Shown here in pieces: positions 39,868 through 52,967 of a DNA stretch of 64,000 nt. The stretch's first letter is position 1, and the number at the start of each line of letters is the position of its first letter. The translations under genes and the position numbers were made by a program. Origin of the DNA: Halichondria panicea (taxonomy: Eukaryota > Porifera > Demospongiae > Suberitida > Halichondriidae); NCBI RefSeq assembly GCF_963675165.1, contig NC_087384.1, positions 6,131,182 through 6,195,181 of the forward strand, given 5' to 3'. The notes below the pieces were generated by a model. It made no database searches. It had not been told where the DNA came from and was given only the letters and a program-made list of their open reading frames with translations.

Positions 39868-42800
39868 ATGGAGGTGACCAGAAGCAACTTTCAAGCTACT
39901 CTACCACACGTTGCAGACTGTATTAGCAAGAGTGACTTCATTGGTGAGTTAGCCTTTTTTAAACTCACCTTAACTTAAGGTATAGCTGTAAAGTCATAAA
40001 TGAGTGTCTAAGCTCGTTGAGAGCAGCTGGAAGTTAGATTCCATAAACTTACGATTTATTTTGTTTTCACAGCGATTGATACTGAATTCACTGGTCTGCA
40101 TGCTCATAAAGATGATGGACCAAGGTGGGAACAATTAGTTCCTGTACTGAGTAATGGCTATCAGTATGTCTCTTCCGTAGCTTCTTTGATTCCATGGAGG
40201 AACGATACCAGAAGCTGAAGAGGTTCGGTAAAGCATTCACCATTTGTCAATTTGGTGAGTATCATCACTTCATGATCATTCTACTCATTTACTGATTCAC
40301 TTCTTCGTAGGATTGTCTGCTTTCAGAAAAGACCCCAAAGCAAACAAGTACGTGTAATGTGTTTACACGGTGTATAGGTGCTTGTATTGTGTTCACACTC
40401 TAGCTCTGTGTGTGTGTGCAGGTATGTGGCTCACACTTTCAACTTCTATCTGTGCCCAAGACCGTGCGGAGATGAACTGACTCATTTCACTCTTCAGGTT
40501 TGTCTCTTATCCACACTAATTGGTACCATTATATACATACCCTATTGTACACACTAATTAATACCATTATTTGATACCATTACACATACCCTACTGATTG
40601 ATTCCATTATACACATACCCTATTGTACACACTATTTGATACCATTATACACATACCCTACTGTACACACTTTATTCAGGCATCCAATGTTGCATTCCTT
40701 TGTGAACACAAGTTCAACTTCAACAAGGTATTTTTGCTATTTTCGCAATGTCACTTCTAAGCTGTTCCTGTCACCTCAGATGATGCATCAGGGAATTGGC
40801 CACCTAAACAGTCAGCAGGTAAACTACACTCACACTCTGTACTCTGTACTTTGTACTCTGTACGATATCCACTCGTTCACATATAGGTGGAGTCTGTACG
40901 GTCAGCTGTTAGTGAAAGGTGAGTGTGTGTTTCTGAAATGCCAGTATACTATAACGTCTGTTTTATTCACTAGTGAATTGGAGGAAGCTATAGGATTTAG
41001 CAAAGTGTTTCAACTGCTGGTAGACGGAAAGAAAGTGAGTTAGTTAACTCATATTTTTAGTCCGATATTTCAAGTCTTTCTTCTGTTACCATAGCCACTG
41101 ATGGGGCACAACATGTTAAACGATCTAGCCCTAATGTACGAGAAGTTCCACGGCCCTCTACCAGGTAACAACCCTCTCACACCCACTCACCCTTCTTACT
41201 TTGATGGATGTGTTCAAACTCACAGAACATTATGATGATTTCAAGCAGGGAATTCATAATTTGTTCCCAGTTGTCATAGACACCAAGAACCTTTGCTTTG
41301 CACTACGGAAGGTACAGCAACATGTACATTATTAGTGAGAGTGAGAGTGCTGTTTGAATTCGTATAATTATAAGCTAATTATTTGATAGAGACTCTATGG
41401 AACAAAGTTGATTGAGTTTACTAGTCTGATGGATCTGTACGAAGCCCTGGGAAGGTGAGATATTAATAATTAATTTTGGAAAGTGAGAGTCGCCAAACTT
41501 TTGAATAGCTTGATAGTCAGTCAGTCCCATAAATTGTAGCAGCTAATTAGGAAGCTTAATAACTGTTACAATAGCGTTTCAGTGCTCTAGAGCTATCAGC
41601 CTATCACCCAGTGTCTACTGTAATTATCGTACTTATTGCAGTCAGAGGGGTACCTACTACGCTCTGTGCTCCCCTGAGATTGTGTTGGCCGAGGAAGCAC
41701 AAGTGTACAGTGAGTCAGCTGTTCTGTGGTGACCCCCCCTGGTGTTAGGACGTACGGCATGTATGCAGGTTCTACCAAGGCCCCCCACGAAGCTGGGTTC
41801 GATGCATACTGTGTGGGATACGGTAAGGGAAGTGCTCCTATGAGAGATGGATATTCTATTAATATCTATATTCTTCGATCGGTATTTCATTTTAGTTTTC
41901 CTGCGACTGACACATTTGGCTGCAATGAAAGGTGTAGAGTAAGTTACCACACTATCACTTGTAACTCTTACACCCACCACACACTCACAGGAGCTCTCAC
42001 GCCCACCACACACCCACCACACACTCACAGGAGCTCTCACGCCCACCACACACACACACGCACACACACAGGAGCTCTCACGCCCACCCAGTTCACCTGA
42101 GGCAGTATTTCAGACTGGTGGGGCCATTCACAAACAAAGTGAATCTCATCAGGGGACCCATCAATTGCATCGTGAGTACACCATTCCTTGTATCGCTATA
42201 GCTACTATCCAGAGGAGGTACAACAAAATTCAATTAACATGCATCAAAATGCAATGTCTGCACGTTGACTCAGCAGTACGTATTGAAATTCCATTGTATA
42301 ACACACATAATGTTATCAATGATGTTATGGATGTTATCATATCCCTGGCTACTATATCTGCCAGTAATTCCCCAGTGATTCCCCCATAAAGAATGTTGTA
42401 GATTGTACAACACGTGTGGCGTGTACTAGGAGGAATAATCATTATCCTAATTTGTATACATTTTCAGTTTACGTTTACTGGTATACTTTCTTTATAACCT
42501 CTCTCCCCAGGACTTGGGAGGCCCAGACCCCGCCCCCTTTCGCTCCCAGTGTCTGAGTATAACTCGTAAGGATGGCCAACCACTCACAGTGGATATGGTG
42601 AGTGGGTGGAGGGGGTGGGTCTAGTGACATTTGTTCATATCGCTATTTCTATTTTAGTTACACAGTGAGTTGGAGTACGGGTCCATGGATATTCGATTTC
42701 CCACGGATACCACAGCTCATGTGATCCTCTCCACGCAGAGAAGGTACGGTTAGTATATGCTAATAAGCCGACAGTAGTGTTTTTTATTAGTCACTCTATA

Positions 42801-43517
42801 ATTATGTGGGCGTTACTTTTACTAAAATATATACGTTGATAGACTGTAACTTGAGTTCTGCTGTTCAATTATTAAAAGTACCCAAATTTCTAATTTTTGA
42901 CAACTGTTTCAACCCTTAAATTTAGTTCAAATTATTTACGTGTATATACTCATGTTCTAAGTAACGTGGCTTTGTTTTTCTGTGCAGAGCTGATGAGCTA
43001 TTACTGACTAGTGAGGAAGGAGGGCCATTCCATGTCCAGGTGTATACACAGGGCTTGGTTGCTAGTAGAAACATCTGGTGAGTTCCTTTGCTGTGCGTGC
43101 ATGAGTATTGCCCAACCACAAAACCACTATCAATTAAACCCAGCTGTAAACATATTCATATCTGATGCATGCTGCTCGGTCATTTCTGTTGCAAAGTGCA
43201 CTGCAATCTACTGTACATAGACTCGATTGTAACTATAGTAACATCCCATTGTGGTCATTGTGTGATTAGTGTGATTGTTGTAATACGTAGGTATTGTTTA
43301 CACAATCTTAATTAGAATCCATCCATGTGGCACTAATGATCAAACGTCTATATGATTACATTGTGGACAATTTAGGTTTTACTTTGCGTGATTGCCATAT
43401 AATTTATATGCCATAATGCAAACTATTATTATACACAGGAAGCTGGCGATGATTGGAGTGGGAGTGGTTGGGATAGTCGGACTCTCTCTAGCAAAACTCA
43501 GAACATACCTTAATTAA
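39868..43517 (+). CDS. PNLDC1: PARN-like 3' exonuclease with C-terminal membrane anchor (PNLDC1/Trimmer-type)
   Basis: Twenty small exons: 39868-39943, 40073-40124, 40181-40254, 40311-40347, 40422-40497, 40680-40727, 40780-40818, 40887-40918, 40974-41034, 41095-41164, 41226-41311, 41390-41454, 41642-41709, 41769-41822, 41896-41938, 42072-42171, 42511-42597, 42658-42743, 42988-43077, 43439-43517. They total 1323 nt, 440 residues, all phases consistent. DEDDh nuclease residues are visible: Asp28 and Glu30 in AIDTEFTGL, Asp175 in GHNMLNDL, His268 and Asp273 in HEAGFDAY. The last exon encodes a single membrane helix (LAMIGVGVVGIVGLSL), as in PNLDC1, which trims piRNA 3' ends at the mitochondrial surface, and unlike PARN. 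The stretch between NFNK and PLMGHN is very short, so the R3H-containing insertion of PARN-like proteins is absent. Confidence 0.93.
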
Positions 43518-43714
43518 ATAATTATTGCACATTAATTTTAACTTAATTTCTCATTCATGCAAATTTTTTGCTTCATAAACCTGTATATGATATATAATCA
43601 TGATGACATCATAAAAAACAATCGCAGTGAATAATTTGATACATGTATAATAATTTGAAATTTGATTGATAAAATGCATGTATTCCTTGAATGAGATTAC
43701 AAAATATGACCTAA

Positions 43715-46700
43715 TCAGTAGTTTCTGTATACATAAGTGTTTTGTCCATTCCTTATCGAGCCACGCCCACTGCCACGCCCTCTTGTATCCAGTACAGACC
43801 CGGCGTTAGTTGAGTGTCTTCTCTGTACTGTGGCTCCACTTCTCACACCGTTCATGTTACCCGCACTGGACGATCGCTGAGATCGAAACAAACTTCGTAC
43901 CCCCACTCCATTCCGAGCCCCGGGGGGGAGAGAGTTCGTTGAGGTCGTCGAACTTGCAGACGATACTGAACGATCGAGGGGAGGCCGTGTTTCCGTGGAA
44001 ACAGCCTGAGACATTGTGATATGGAAACTTCGTGATCGACCGGGTGGAGCTCGATTGAGTCGTGCTACATTGACCACTGTAGTCGTGCGGAAAGCATCTG
44101 ATTTTTTGCGGTCAATGAAAGTTGTTAATTTGACGTCATTGTTGAGCCAGAATGACTCGAGAGGAATCGAGTTGGTCTTGAAATACTCGAGCATTCCAGG
44201 AACATCGTCAAACCAGAGGTGTTGAATGTTGCAGCCGTTACCGTCTAATGTGAGTCGTAGATGCTGTGTGTGTGTGTGGATGTGGTGTGAGTGTGTGTGT
44301 GTGTGTAGGTGTGTGTGGAGATTGTCACATTAAGAGCATGGCATTAGAGGAGGTGCGACACGAGTACCTCGATCAGGCTTGGTCACATGCAAAATTCAAC
44401 ATTGTATGTTAGCCTAACCGAGGTACTCTTGTACAGTGTCACTTCCTCTGGCATGACATATTGAAGTATGACATAATTATGAAACTTTCTAGTATGCACA
44501 GTCAGGTATAAAACTATATAGTCATAGGTTGGAAGTCCGTGAGATTGATTGTGTAAAGGGTCAGGTGCCTGGGTTTAATGAGTCTGGGTACAGTAATAAT
44601 TATATAATAGTAACTAATTTCAGGTGGTCATATCCTATATAAAGTGTGTTATGTAATCATGGCTACATGGTCAGGATGTTAGTATCATTACTATGGGCTT
44701 TATGTGCATACACTGAATCACACCATTATAGCTATGGCCAGCTTTGAAGCCGATACAGGTTGGCAGGTGTTACAGGTTGGAGTACAAGGCGTGTAATAAT
44801 GTATTGTCTGAGGTCTGCACACATCAAACATATTAACATCACCATATCAGATACCTAGACCAACTGCTCTTATAATGTTTGTGTATCTGCTAGACTGTAT
44901 GCTTTGGGTAAGAGGGGAAGGATTAAACAACCAGTACAGTCATATACACGACTTACTAATACAGTACTAAAGGTATCATCCCCAACAAAGACAACTCTGC
45001 ACGCATGCAGTACACAGGATATGCTACATGGCACTATTCATAATTGCTATTTAACCTCCTAATATTATAGCTGAAAGGACAACTTCTCTATAAAGGAAAA
45101 GGACAAAGTGGCTACTCCCAAGAGTCCAGACGTTGCACTAGACAAATTATGCTATCTACATGCACGCACGCACAAAACCTGCCAAGGCTGCACGATTAAA
45201 GCATTTTGTTTACATTTTTTGTGTATGGGCAGTCAAGAAACTTTTAAACACGTGCAATTTGTCAACATTCTTTGCTACGCAACACATACCAGAGAAATAG
45301 AATTTTAGGAGCCTCAACTATCTAGAGAAGGCTCCTACGTACGTGAGCTGTTAGCCTAAATAAACAAACATACAGTGCACGTATACACCACGCAGCTGTT
45401 GTGCAACCACATGACAAGTACAACAACACAATCGCTAGCAACAGATGTACTTAAGTCATTAAAAAATCATCCACGTGCATAATTATATGCAACTACAGCT
45501 GTACATGTACATGTAGTTGACTTGTTTACACAGAAAATTTAAACTATGAAGGGACATCATCGACTCCTACTCACAATTATTCTCCTACTCACAATTACAC
45601 ACCAACTACATGTATTAATGACTCTCTCTAAGCTAGATATTATAGTGAAAAGCACAACTAATAGTCTCTTCTCACCTTAGCTCTGTTGTGGTAGTTGAAA
45701 GTGAGCACGAAGTCACTCTCCCGCGACTCGCTCTGTCTGACCAGGTACTGTCCAGTCCCACCGTCCCCCTCTCCTAACACCAACTGTGAAGCATTGTTCC
45801 GACTTATCATGCCATGAAACCACGGAAACTGTGACAGCTGGCGTAGATTAGTGACGTCTTGCGGCGTAGTGGCCCAGTTTTCGTACGGATGCCGAGTGTG
45901 TGGACTCGACTGACTCACGCCTTCGTTCCCGGTAGTCTCGATATACAATGGCTGGGTTGGATCCTCGGAGCCTTCAGTGTTATTACTAGCCTGGCTGTGT
46001 GATCGCTCGGGCTCGTTCCCGCGAAGGGAGGCGGGCGGCTGGTTCGAGCGTGCCTCCACGAGACTGGACACGTTGAGTCTGGTGTAAGGGACAAGTCGTC
46101 TAGGAGTGTCCATCTGTGGTTCCTCGTCACTTGGCGTACGGGGCTGGGAGTTCGGTGAGTAGGAACGTGACGCAATCGGGAAATTGAGGGTAGCTTTAGA
46201 CGACATATCCTCGGCTGTATCCCGAATTTCATCGTTATTTGGCGTTATTCTTTCTGATTGGTCACTGTCACGGTTACCAGCGGTAGGGGAGGCGGCATGG
46301 AAATTATCAGACGAGTGATTTTTCGAGACAACGGTGGTGCTGAGTTCCGGATGAACGACATCTCGCTCCACATACGGTTGATGAGGTACGAGAAGTGGAG
46401 CACTGATCTTCCTGACCCGAGAGTTGCTGGGTTTGGTTGCCGTGGCACCGCGACCCTCCTGCAATGACAGAAGCGAAGAAATTAGTCACTATTAATCAAT
46501 TATTGATATTCTAGCTTTACAATAGATGCTTTTATTACAGCTCACACTGTTTTTCTAACTACTCAATGCAAATGCTTTCTATTCACTAGAATCTTTGATG
46601 CAATATGCTGTGTAGTACACAATAATAATTAGACTGTACATGTATAAACACTCACGCTGAGTATGCTGAGCTGTGAGGAGTATCGGAGGTGGGAGGGGCT

Positions 46701-49700
46701 CAGCGGTCCTCGTCTCTCTATGTCCGCTAGTGTCACCGGATGTAGTGCTGACGATGATGACGATATTGAACAAGAATCCAAGTTACTAGGCAACAACTCG
46801 GGAGTGGAAACATTATGTAACTCGATCTGAGGCTGGCTCATTCTCCTCTGGGGGGTATTCCCCTCACTGGGGGTAGTAATTGATCGGAGAGAAGGGGAAC
46901 TTGGTTTCGGATTTTTCTCCAATACTGGTGAATTTAAAATGGCCACGTTTTTCGGACGCATACCTCTCTTTGGTAGTGGAGGGGGGGAGGGGCAGGGAGA
47001 GTCGTACGGAAACCCAACCCCCTGTGAAGTGGGTGTGGCTTGAGAATTGCGGGCAGAGTCTAACTGTGTGGTGAGAGTTGACTCGATAAACATACTGTGC
47101 ACTTTTCGTCTCCTAGAAGGACTGCGATTTGGACTACTTCGAATGAATGACGACACGTCCACCATGACTGACTCGTTACTGTTCGTCATGTCAGCAGCAG
47201 TGGGAGGGAATAATCTGTTCTCTGAGGGGAACCTAGCGGCCCTCTGTGCATTAGCGAGGGCGATGGGGGGAGGGAGTGTGGCCGCGAGGGAGGAACGATG
47301 GTCACCTGCACCGATGGAGTGGGAGCGAGGGCGAAGGCCACCACCTGCCGAGTACCTGAATGTCAATTCAATGGGGAATAAATATAATTTTATACAAGTA
47401 GCTGTACAAATAACACACGTTTCATTGATAAACTGGTCACTAATGAAATTCCCGAAAAACTTAATGAGGTCAGAACAGCTGTTTCACAATGCCTAGGGCT
47501 CAATCATGAGTGGATCCTGTTGCCCTGTCAACAGTAGCCTTGGATCATTGCCCACACAATTAAATCAGAACCACTAAATAGTGGTTGACATGCCATATCA
47601 GTTACTGGGCTTTGCAGTGGATCAAAGGACTCAACTTCCTTTATAGCCACGGCTGTCTATTGTGGTCACCTAATCAAATAGTATAGCTTTAGGTCAACTC
47701 TATATTAGGTTTACTTACAAGATCACCATTAAGCCCAAAATGTCCCGTTAAACAGACCACCTTGTATGTCATGCTAAATATTAGCTAGTGAAAAAACGCT
47801 TTCAAAGGCTATATAATTATAGAGCAAGGCAAGAATTAATATTCAATTAGCTATTGATGGCGACTTTTGCATACCCACTTACAAACTACACTCACCCTGG
47901 TAGGTGTCCGTTGGTGGGCGGGGCCAGGTTGGCGGAGTAAGCTCTGATGATGGATATCCATCTCCTCTGTTTGTCCTCTGACCCAGCGTCAAATACGTAC
48001 TCCCCGTGATTCTGTGACTGCATGTGTGGGAAATGTGGAGAGTGTGGGAAGTGAGGGGGCTGGGCGAGGGGAGTGTGGGGAATGTGAAGAGTGTGGGAAG
48101 TGAGGAGGGCGAGGGGAGTGTGGGAAGTGAGGGGGCCAGGCGAGGGGAGTGTGGGGAATGTGGAGAGTGTGGGAAGTGAGGGGGCCAGGTGAGGGGAGTG
48201 TGGGGAATGTGGAGAGTGTGGGAAGTGAGGGGGCCAGGCGAGGGGAGTGTGGGGAATGTGGAGAGTGTGGGAAGTGAGGGGGCCAGGCGAGGGGAGTGTG
48301 GGGAATGTGGAGAGTGTGGGAAGTGAGGGGGCCAGGCGAGGGGAGTGTGGGGAATGTGGAGAGTGTGGGAAGTGAGGGGGCCAGGCGAGGGGAGTGTGGG
48401 GAATGTGGAGAGTGTGAGAAGTGAGGGGGCCAGGCGAGGGGAGTGTGGGGAATGTGGAGAGTGTGGGAAGCGAGGGGAGTGTGGGGAATGTGGAGAGTGT
48501 GGGAAGTGAGGGGGCTGGGCGAGGGGAGTGTGGGGAATGTGAAGAGTGTGAGAAGTGAGGAGGGCGAGGGGAGTGTGGGAAGTGAGGGGGCCAGGCGAGG
48601 GGAGTGTGGGGAATGTGGAGAGTGTGGGAAGTGAGGGGGCCAGGCGAGGGGAGTACGTGTGGGGGGCGAGGGGAGTGTGGGAGGGCGATGGAGAGGGTAA
48701 TTAAGAGCTAAATTATAAACTTATATACAGCATGTTAATAGCTGGTGGAAAAGTGTGTTCAAGTGAATAGTGGATAATAATTATGGTGAGTAAGGGGATA
48801 GTAAAAGGTAAGGGGATAGCATATGGATATGGATGACATATGGAATATGGGAAATGAATTAATTAAGGTGATTCAGATTAAGTTTCGATTCATGCTAGCA
48901 CATCCTTGACAAAACATATTATTGCTATTTTAACCGGGAAGAATGGGATGGCCATTGTGGACTATAGATAAGAGCATTCTGTTTACTCAAATGAACACCT
49001 ACTCATAACAAATACCCCATGTGAGAATACAAACAGGATATACAAAATCAACAGCATCACCACACACACACACACCACACACACACACACACCTTGATGA
49101 CAAGGCAGCTGGTAGAGTCGGGAATCTCCAGGCTAGTAGCAGGTCGCACTTCTTTGATCAAGAAACAGAACAGTGACATCTTGGGCACAGAACTCTGAGT
49201 GTGTGTGTGGGGGAGGGGGATTAACAACGCACTGTGATATACGGTTATGTACTAGGTGTGGATGGGTGTAGTGGGTAGGTGTCTCCTTGTATCAAAACAG
49301 CTGATTTAGTTTGCGAAACACGAAACTACTATATACAAAGCAGAACAATGTGTGCGTGTACAAATTATGGTACAACTACATGTACATGTTATACCCCATC
49401 CAATACTAGGTGGCCTAACCATATACGCAACTAATACACTGGTGTGATGTACACAGTTTCCATGGCAAATATGAGATCAATCAATCTCCCCAGCTGTCTG
49501 TATATCCCAGCCAATACATGGCGGGAAATTGACTAATGATCGAGCTAAAACAGACTATATATTGCAGTCACAGACATAAGTATGCATGTACACTGTAGTG
49601 ACTACACTGTAGGTATATATACTCTTAGACTATAAGGTAACAGGAATACATAAGTTAAAATAGTTCGGTCGGCTAAATTTAATAATGGCAGGAAATGTTG

Positions 49701-52700
49701 GTTACATTGTGGGAGGCAGCTGTGTCCGCCCACTCGAACAGCGGTCTAACACAGCTACGTGCTGTACATGTGCCTTACATTACCTTACATTACCGCAAGA
49801 CAGAGAGACTGGAGTAGTGAACACAGGTGGCAGGATATTGAATGTTCCACTTAAAGGAACTATGTCTTCGTTAAAACCCACTCGCTTTATCAAGGTATGA
49901 TAATCGAGTACATGTGGCCAGGATATCAATACTACTACACTAACTAAATATCCGCCCACACAGATTCCACGCCCACACAGATCCCATTAGCAGATACATG
50001 TATACGGCTTGTGCAATCATGTAGGTGGGCGGTAATCATGTGTGGGTTTTGTAATTAGCCCTGCTAGCTTACACACAGATTGTGTAATTATTCATTTATA
50101 CCAACTCAGCTATAAAGGTTTTTTACAACTTAGCCGTGGTACAATAAGTATAAAATTATTATAGTAATACATGTAGTATACATGTAGTATATAATTATAA
50201 TTATACTACATAATGATAATGTAGAGTGGGCATTCTAAAATCACATACATATATACGCCCACACACTATATAAACAGTATAATACATGATAACACTCCTC
50301 ACGCACAATGCCTATAGTGACAAGTCCTTACTCAAATTTTCCCCCGAATAGCAATGGGGGTAGGCAGTTCCATGGGTTCTATTTGTTTGCAACAATGATG
50401 TTGCCAGACTTATCCCAACACACACACACACACACATACACACTAAGTACATACACTTGGCACTAGAAGCGGGGAAAAATAATTCAATCACAGCAAACTA
50501 CAAACAACAGAAACCTAGCTGTTTGAATAGGAAGCTCGATCGAGTTAGTATGAATCAAGCTTCTTTCAATGTTTGCGTAGTTTAGAGAGAATTGCCATCG
50601 CAGACAATCAAAACAAACATAAAACTAATGACAATTAGAAGAGCATATGACCACACCATGCACACATGGTGAGCAGCTAGTAAAAAACTAACATAAAATT
50701 GCAACAGAAACTGCTATTACAAGCTTAATTAATTACAGTATCTGACATTATTCATGGCCATGCATGCAGCCAACAGAGTGACTAATAGGCCTCCCACATA
50801 AATTGCTTCAGGCTAAACAAGAAGGTACACCTGTGCCTAAGGAAACCATACAATAAGCTGCTTTGCTGTTTTATTCCGAATGGGATATAATTATATAATC
50901 ATGTTTAGGCCACTTACAATTTGCCCACTACCTCCACCACAACCACACACACAGCAAGACGGAAACCTTTCTCTATTTTCACACACCCACCCACCTAATT
51001 TGCACCCATAAGCCTGCTAGACTAAATGTATCAGTACATCTTTCACAGGTGTGTGCAAACACAGTAGGCAGGCACAATTAGCACTACAAGAGCGTGGGAA
51101 ACACAGGTTAGTGTACGTTAAACAATCCAAATAAGGTTAAGTGTAAATCCAATAAAAATGTTTTATATCAGACAAAAGACTTGTGTTCGTACAAAAGGCA
51201 GCTCAGCTGTTGTACATGTATGTGGTGAGCACTCAACATGGGAGCGTCCAATTTATTACCAAAATAGCATATAATTCCCAGACTACTACAGTACATACAG
51301 TCACAAAAGAGAGTGGCTGGACTATTCATTAAGCCAAAAGTGTGATTACACAATATATGGGGTAGGAACAACAACAAGAGCATTAGGGGGATTACCATAT
51401 TGGAGGAAATTGAGCGGGTGTGTAAAGATCACTAAAGAGCAGACTTGGCAGGGGAGTACACAATTGGGAAGGGGTGTATTAAGAAACGAAAGAGGTGTGT
51501 ATACGTTCATACTAAAATGGTTAGTTATATAGGTAAATGTAACTAGCATGGCAACTAACTACTTAAACATGCCAAGAGGCCCACTACGTGACAAGACATT
51601 CTGGCAGGCTCAATTGTGCTTTTGTAAATCCTTCACCGTGAATATAGTTCTGTGTAATCGACTGTTTCAGACTGCAAGATGCGGTGTGCCATACACATCC
51701 TAACTGAACATGCACAGTAACATTGCTACTGTCAACAAATGATCTAAGTTAAGGGGAAATTGCATACAGCACTAAGGAAAGGGAAGGTCATCAAATCATT
51801 GCATCCATTTTCTTTATAAATATTTATTACTCTACGTACAATATTGCACTATTGGTATAGATGCAGGAGGCCAATTCTGTGACCAAGTACAATGATTCAT
51901 AGCCGGGGTGTTTTACACTCATTATTAAATTCAACAGATTAACACAATTATCAACTCCACACATTTTATACAGCCTACCACCTATTTGCACCACCCAGTA
52001 CATGTGAATAAACCCCCCTAGGAGAAAATTAGCCAACACTTCAAAGAGATACATGGCCCAGTAATTGCAGGCAAGCCTCATTAGTCATAGTCTGCCTAGT
52101 TTTGAGGGATTGACCTTATGATAACTAAAACTACACCACAATAGGGGACACACTTACCTTGGGGGGAGAGTAAACTTCAAGTTGGTGGGTCCCGTTCTCT
52201 TCCAGTAAGACGAGTCGACAGCACTGCCATGCAGACATAGAGTCTTCAGCATTCAGGTTCAGCATTCGCACCAGATCATCATTGATGGCATTTGTGCTCC
52301 GTCTGAGTCGTGCTTGTCTTGACGCGTTGGTTGTATTAGACCTCCTTGCTCGCTGGGATTTGGACCACTTGAAGAGGTGACTAAACCATGACTTCTTATT
52401 GCTCTTCCTTGGACTGGACACATCAGGTGAACTGCTTATACTCTGAGTAGAGGCTGTAGGCAGGCTGGTTGCTAGCCCAGTGGCCTCTCCATTAGACTGC
52501 ATTCCGTTTTCAACAGACAGTAGGATTGAGGTCTCTTCCAAGAAAGCTGCAGAGAATTCGTTTGTGAAAGTACTGTCGTGTACTCCGCTTGTAACTGAGT
52601 TTCTCAGCTTAAAACTTCTGACACGCTCCAGGAACGCGGATGCCCATTGTTTAGCCTCATCTCTGCAGAAGGTTTCCCACAAACTGGGGTTACTATGGGC

Positions 52701-52727
52701 CCTAGCAGCATCCGTGACTTGATCCAT
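43715..52727 (-). CDS. SH2B-family adaptor (dimerisation helix, PH, SH2)
   Basis: Six minus-strand exons: 52158-52727, 49093-49194, 47896-48017, 46656-47355, 45676-46458, 43715-44263. Phases close to 941 residues. Residues about 15-45 (WETFCRDEAKQWASAFLERV) match the N-terminal dimerisation segment of SH2B1/APS/Lnk. Residues about 150-260 form the PH domain (SVPKMSLFCFLIKEVR, then RRWISIIRAY). A long Ser/Pro-rich linker carries proline motifs (SPPPLPKR). Residues about 707-796 form the SH2 domain (FPWFHGMISR, YLVRQSES with the phosphotyrosine Arg, then HLWFDDVPGMLEYF, IPLES). The tail ends TYVYRNY, tyrosine-rich. In other animals SH2B adaptors bind activated JAK2 or receptor tyrosine kinases and modulate their output. 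Intron 1 is 3 kb; intron 2 holds a minisatellite. PNLDC1 converges from the other side with about 200 bp between stops. Confidence 0.93.
44346..44450. repeat. MITE, CAGAGGAGGT family, short copy in SH2B intron 5
   Basis: AGAGGAGGTGCGACACGAGT ... CACTTCCTCTG, about 105 bp, with the same internal acctcgatcaggcttggtcac as 37685-37786. Confidence 0.8.
48018..48690. repeat. 49-bp G-rich minisatellite in SH2B intron 2
   Basis: Roughly a dozen full and partial units of a 49-bp purine/G-rich repeat (core gtgagggggccaggcgaggg, gtggggaatgtggagagtg) begin directly at the acceptor side of exon 3 (48017). Unit order is uneven, with shorter units near 48070-48120 and 48460-48570. The plus strand is G-rich, so the SH2B transcript carries the C-rich strand. 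Confidence 0.92.
49195..52157. other. SH2B intron 1
   Basis: No exon, RNA gene or clear element found in these 3 kb. There are short (CA)n tracts near 50420 and 49060-49090 (the latter just beyond the exon 2 donor). First introns of this size often hold enhancers; nothing specific is visible. Confidence 0.55.
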
Positions 52728-52967
52728 TGTGGTAAAATAGTCGCTACACCTACGAGATAAGGTTACACAGCTAGCTAGCTCTCTTGACCAGCCTGTACGA
52801 ATAATAATAGGAACTCTAGACTGTAGTATAGTACAAGGCTACTGACCAAAAACTATTTCAGTTACAAGATATCTGTATTCTACCACAATGTTTACACAGT
52901 ACAAATCAATCTACAACAAACGTCATTGTAAACTTCCGGAAGGCAACAAAGAAAGAAATGTTTTGCA
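52728..52967. promoter_or_regulatory. Divergent promoter, SH2B / ApaH-like phosphatase
   Basis: 240 bp between the start codons of the minus-strand SH2B gene and the plus-strand phosphatase. Contains tagctagctagctctc (52772-52787). No TATA at a usual position. Confidence 0.65.

Noticed and set aside
39868-43517. Annotation as PARN itself
   Set aside because: PARN ends in an RNA-binding domain and soluble tail; this protein ends in a membrane helix as PNLDC1 does.
46880-47496. Plus-strand frames over SH2B exon 4
   Set aside because: Antisense shadows; the minus strand closes in phase with both neighbouring exons.
48443-48634. Open frame of Gly/Glu/Val-rich repeats
   Set aside because: It is only the 49-bp minisatellite translated; no start context, no splice sites, intronic.
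48018-48690. Could the array be a CRISPR?
   Set aside because: Repeats are contiguous with no unique spacers, and the DNA is eukaryotic with spliced genes.
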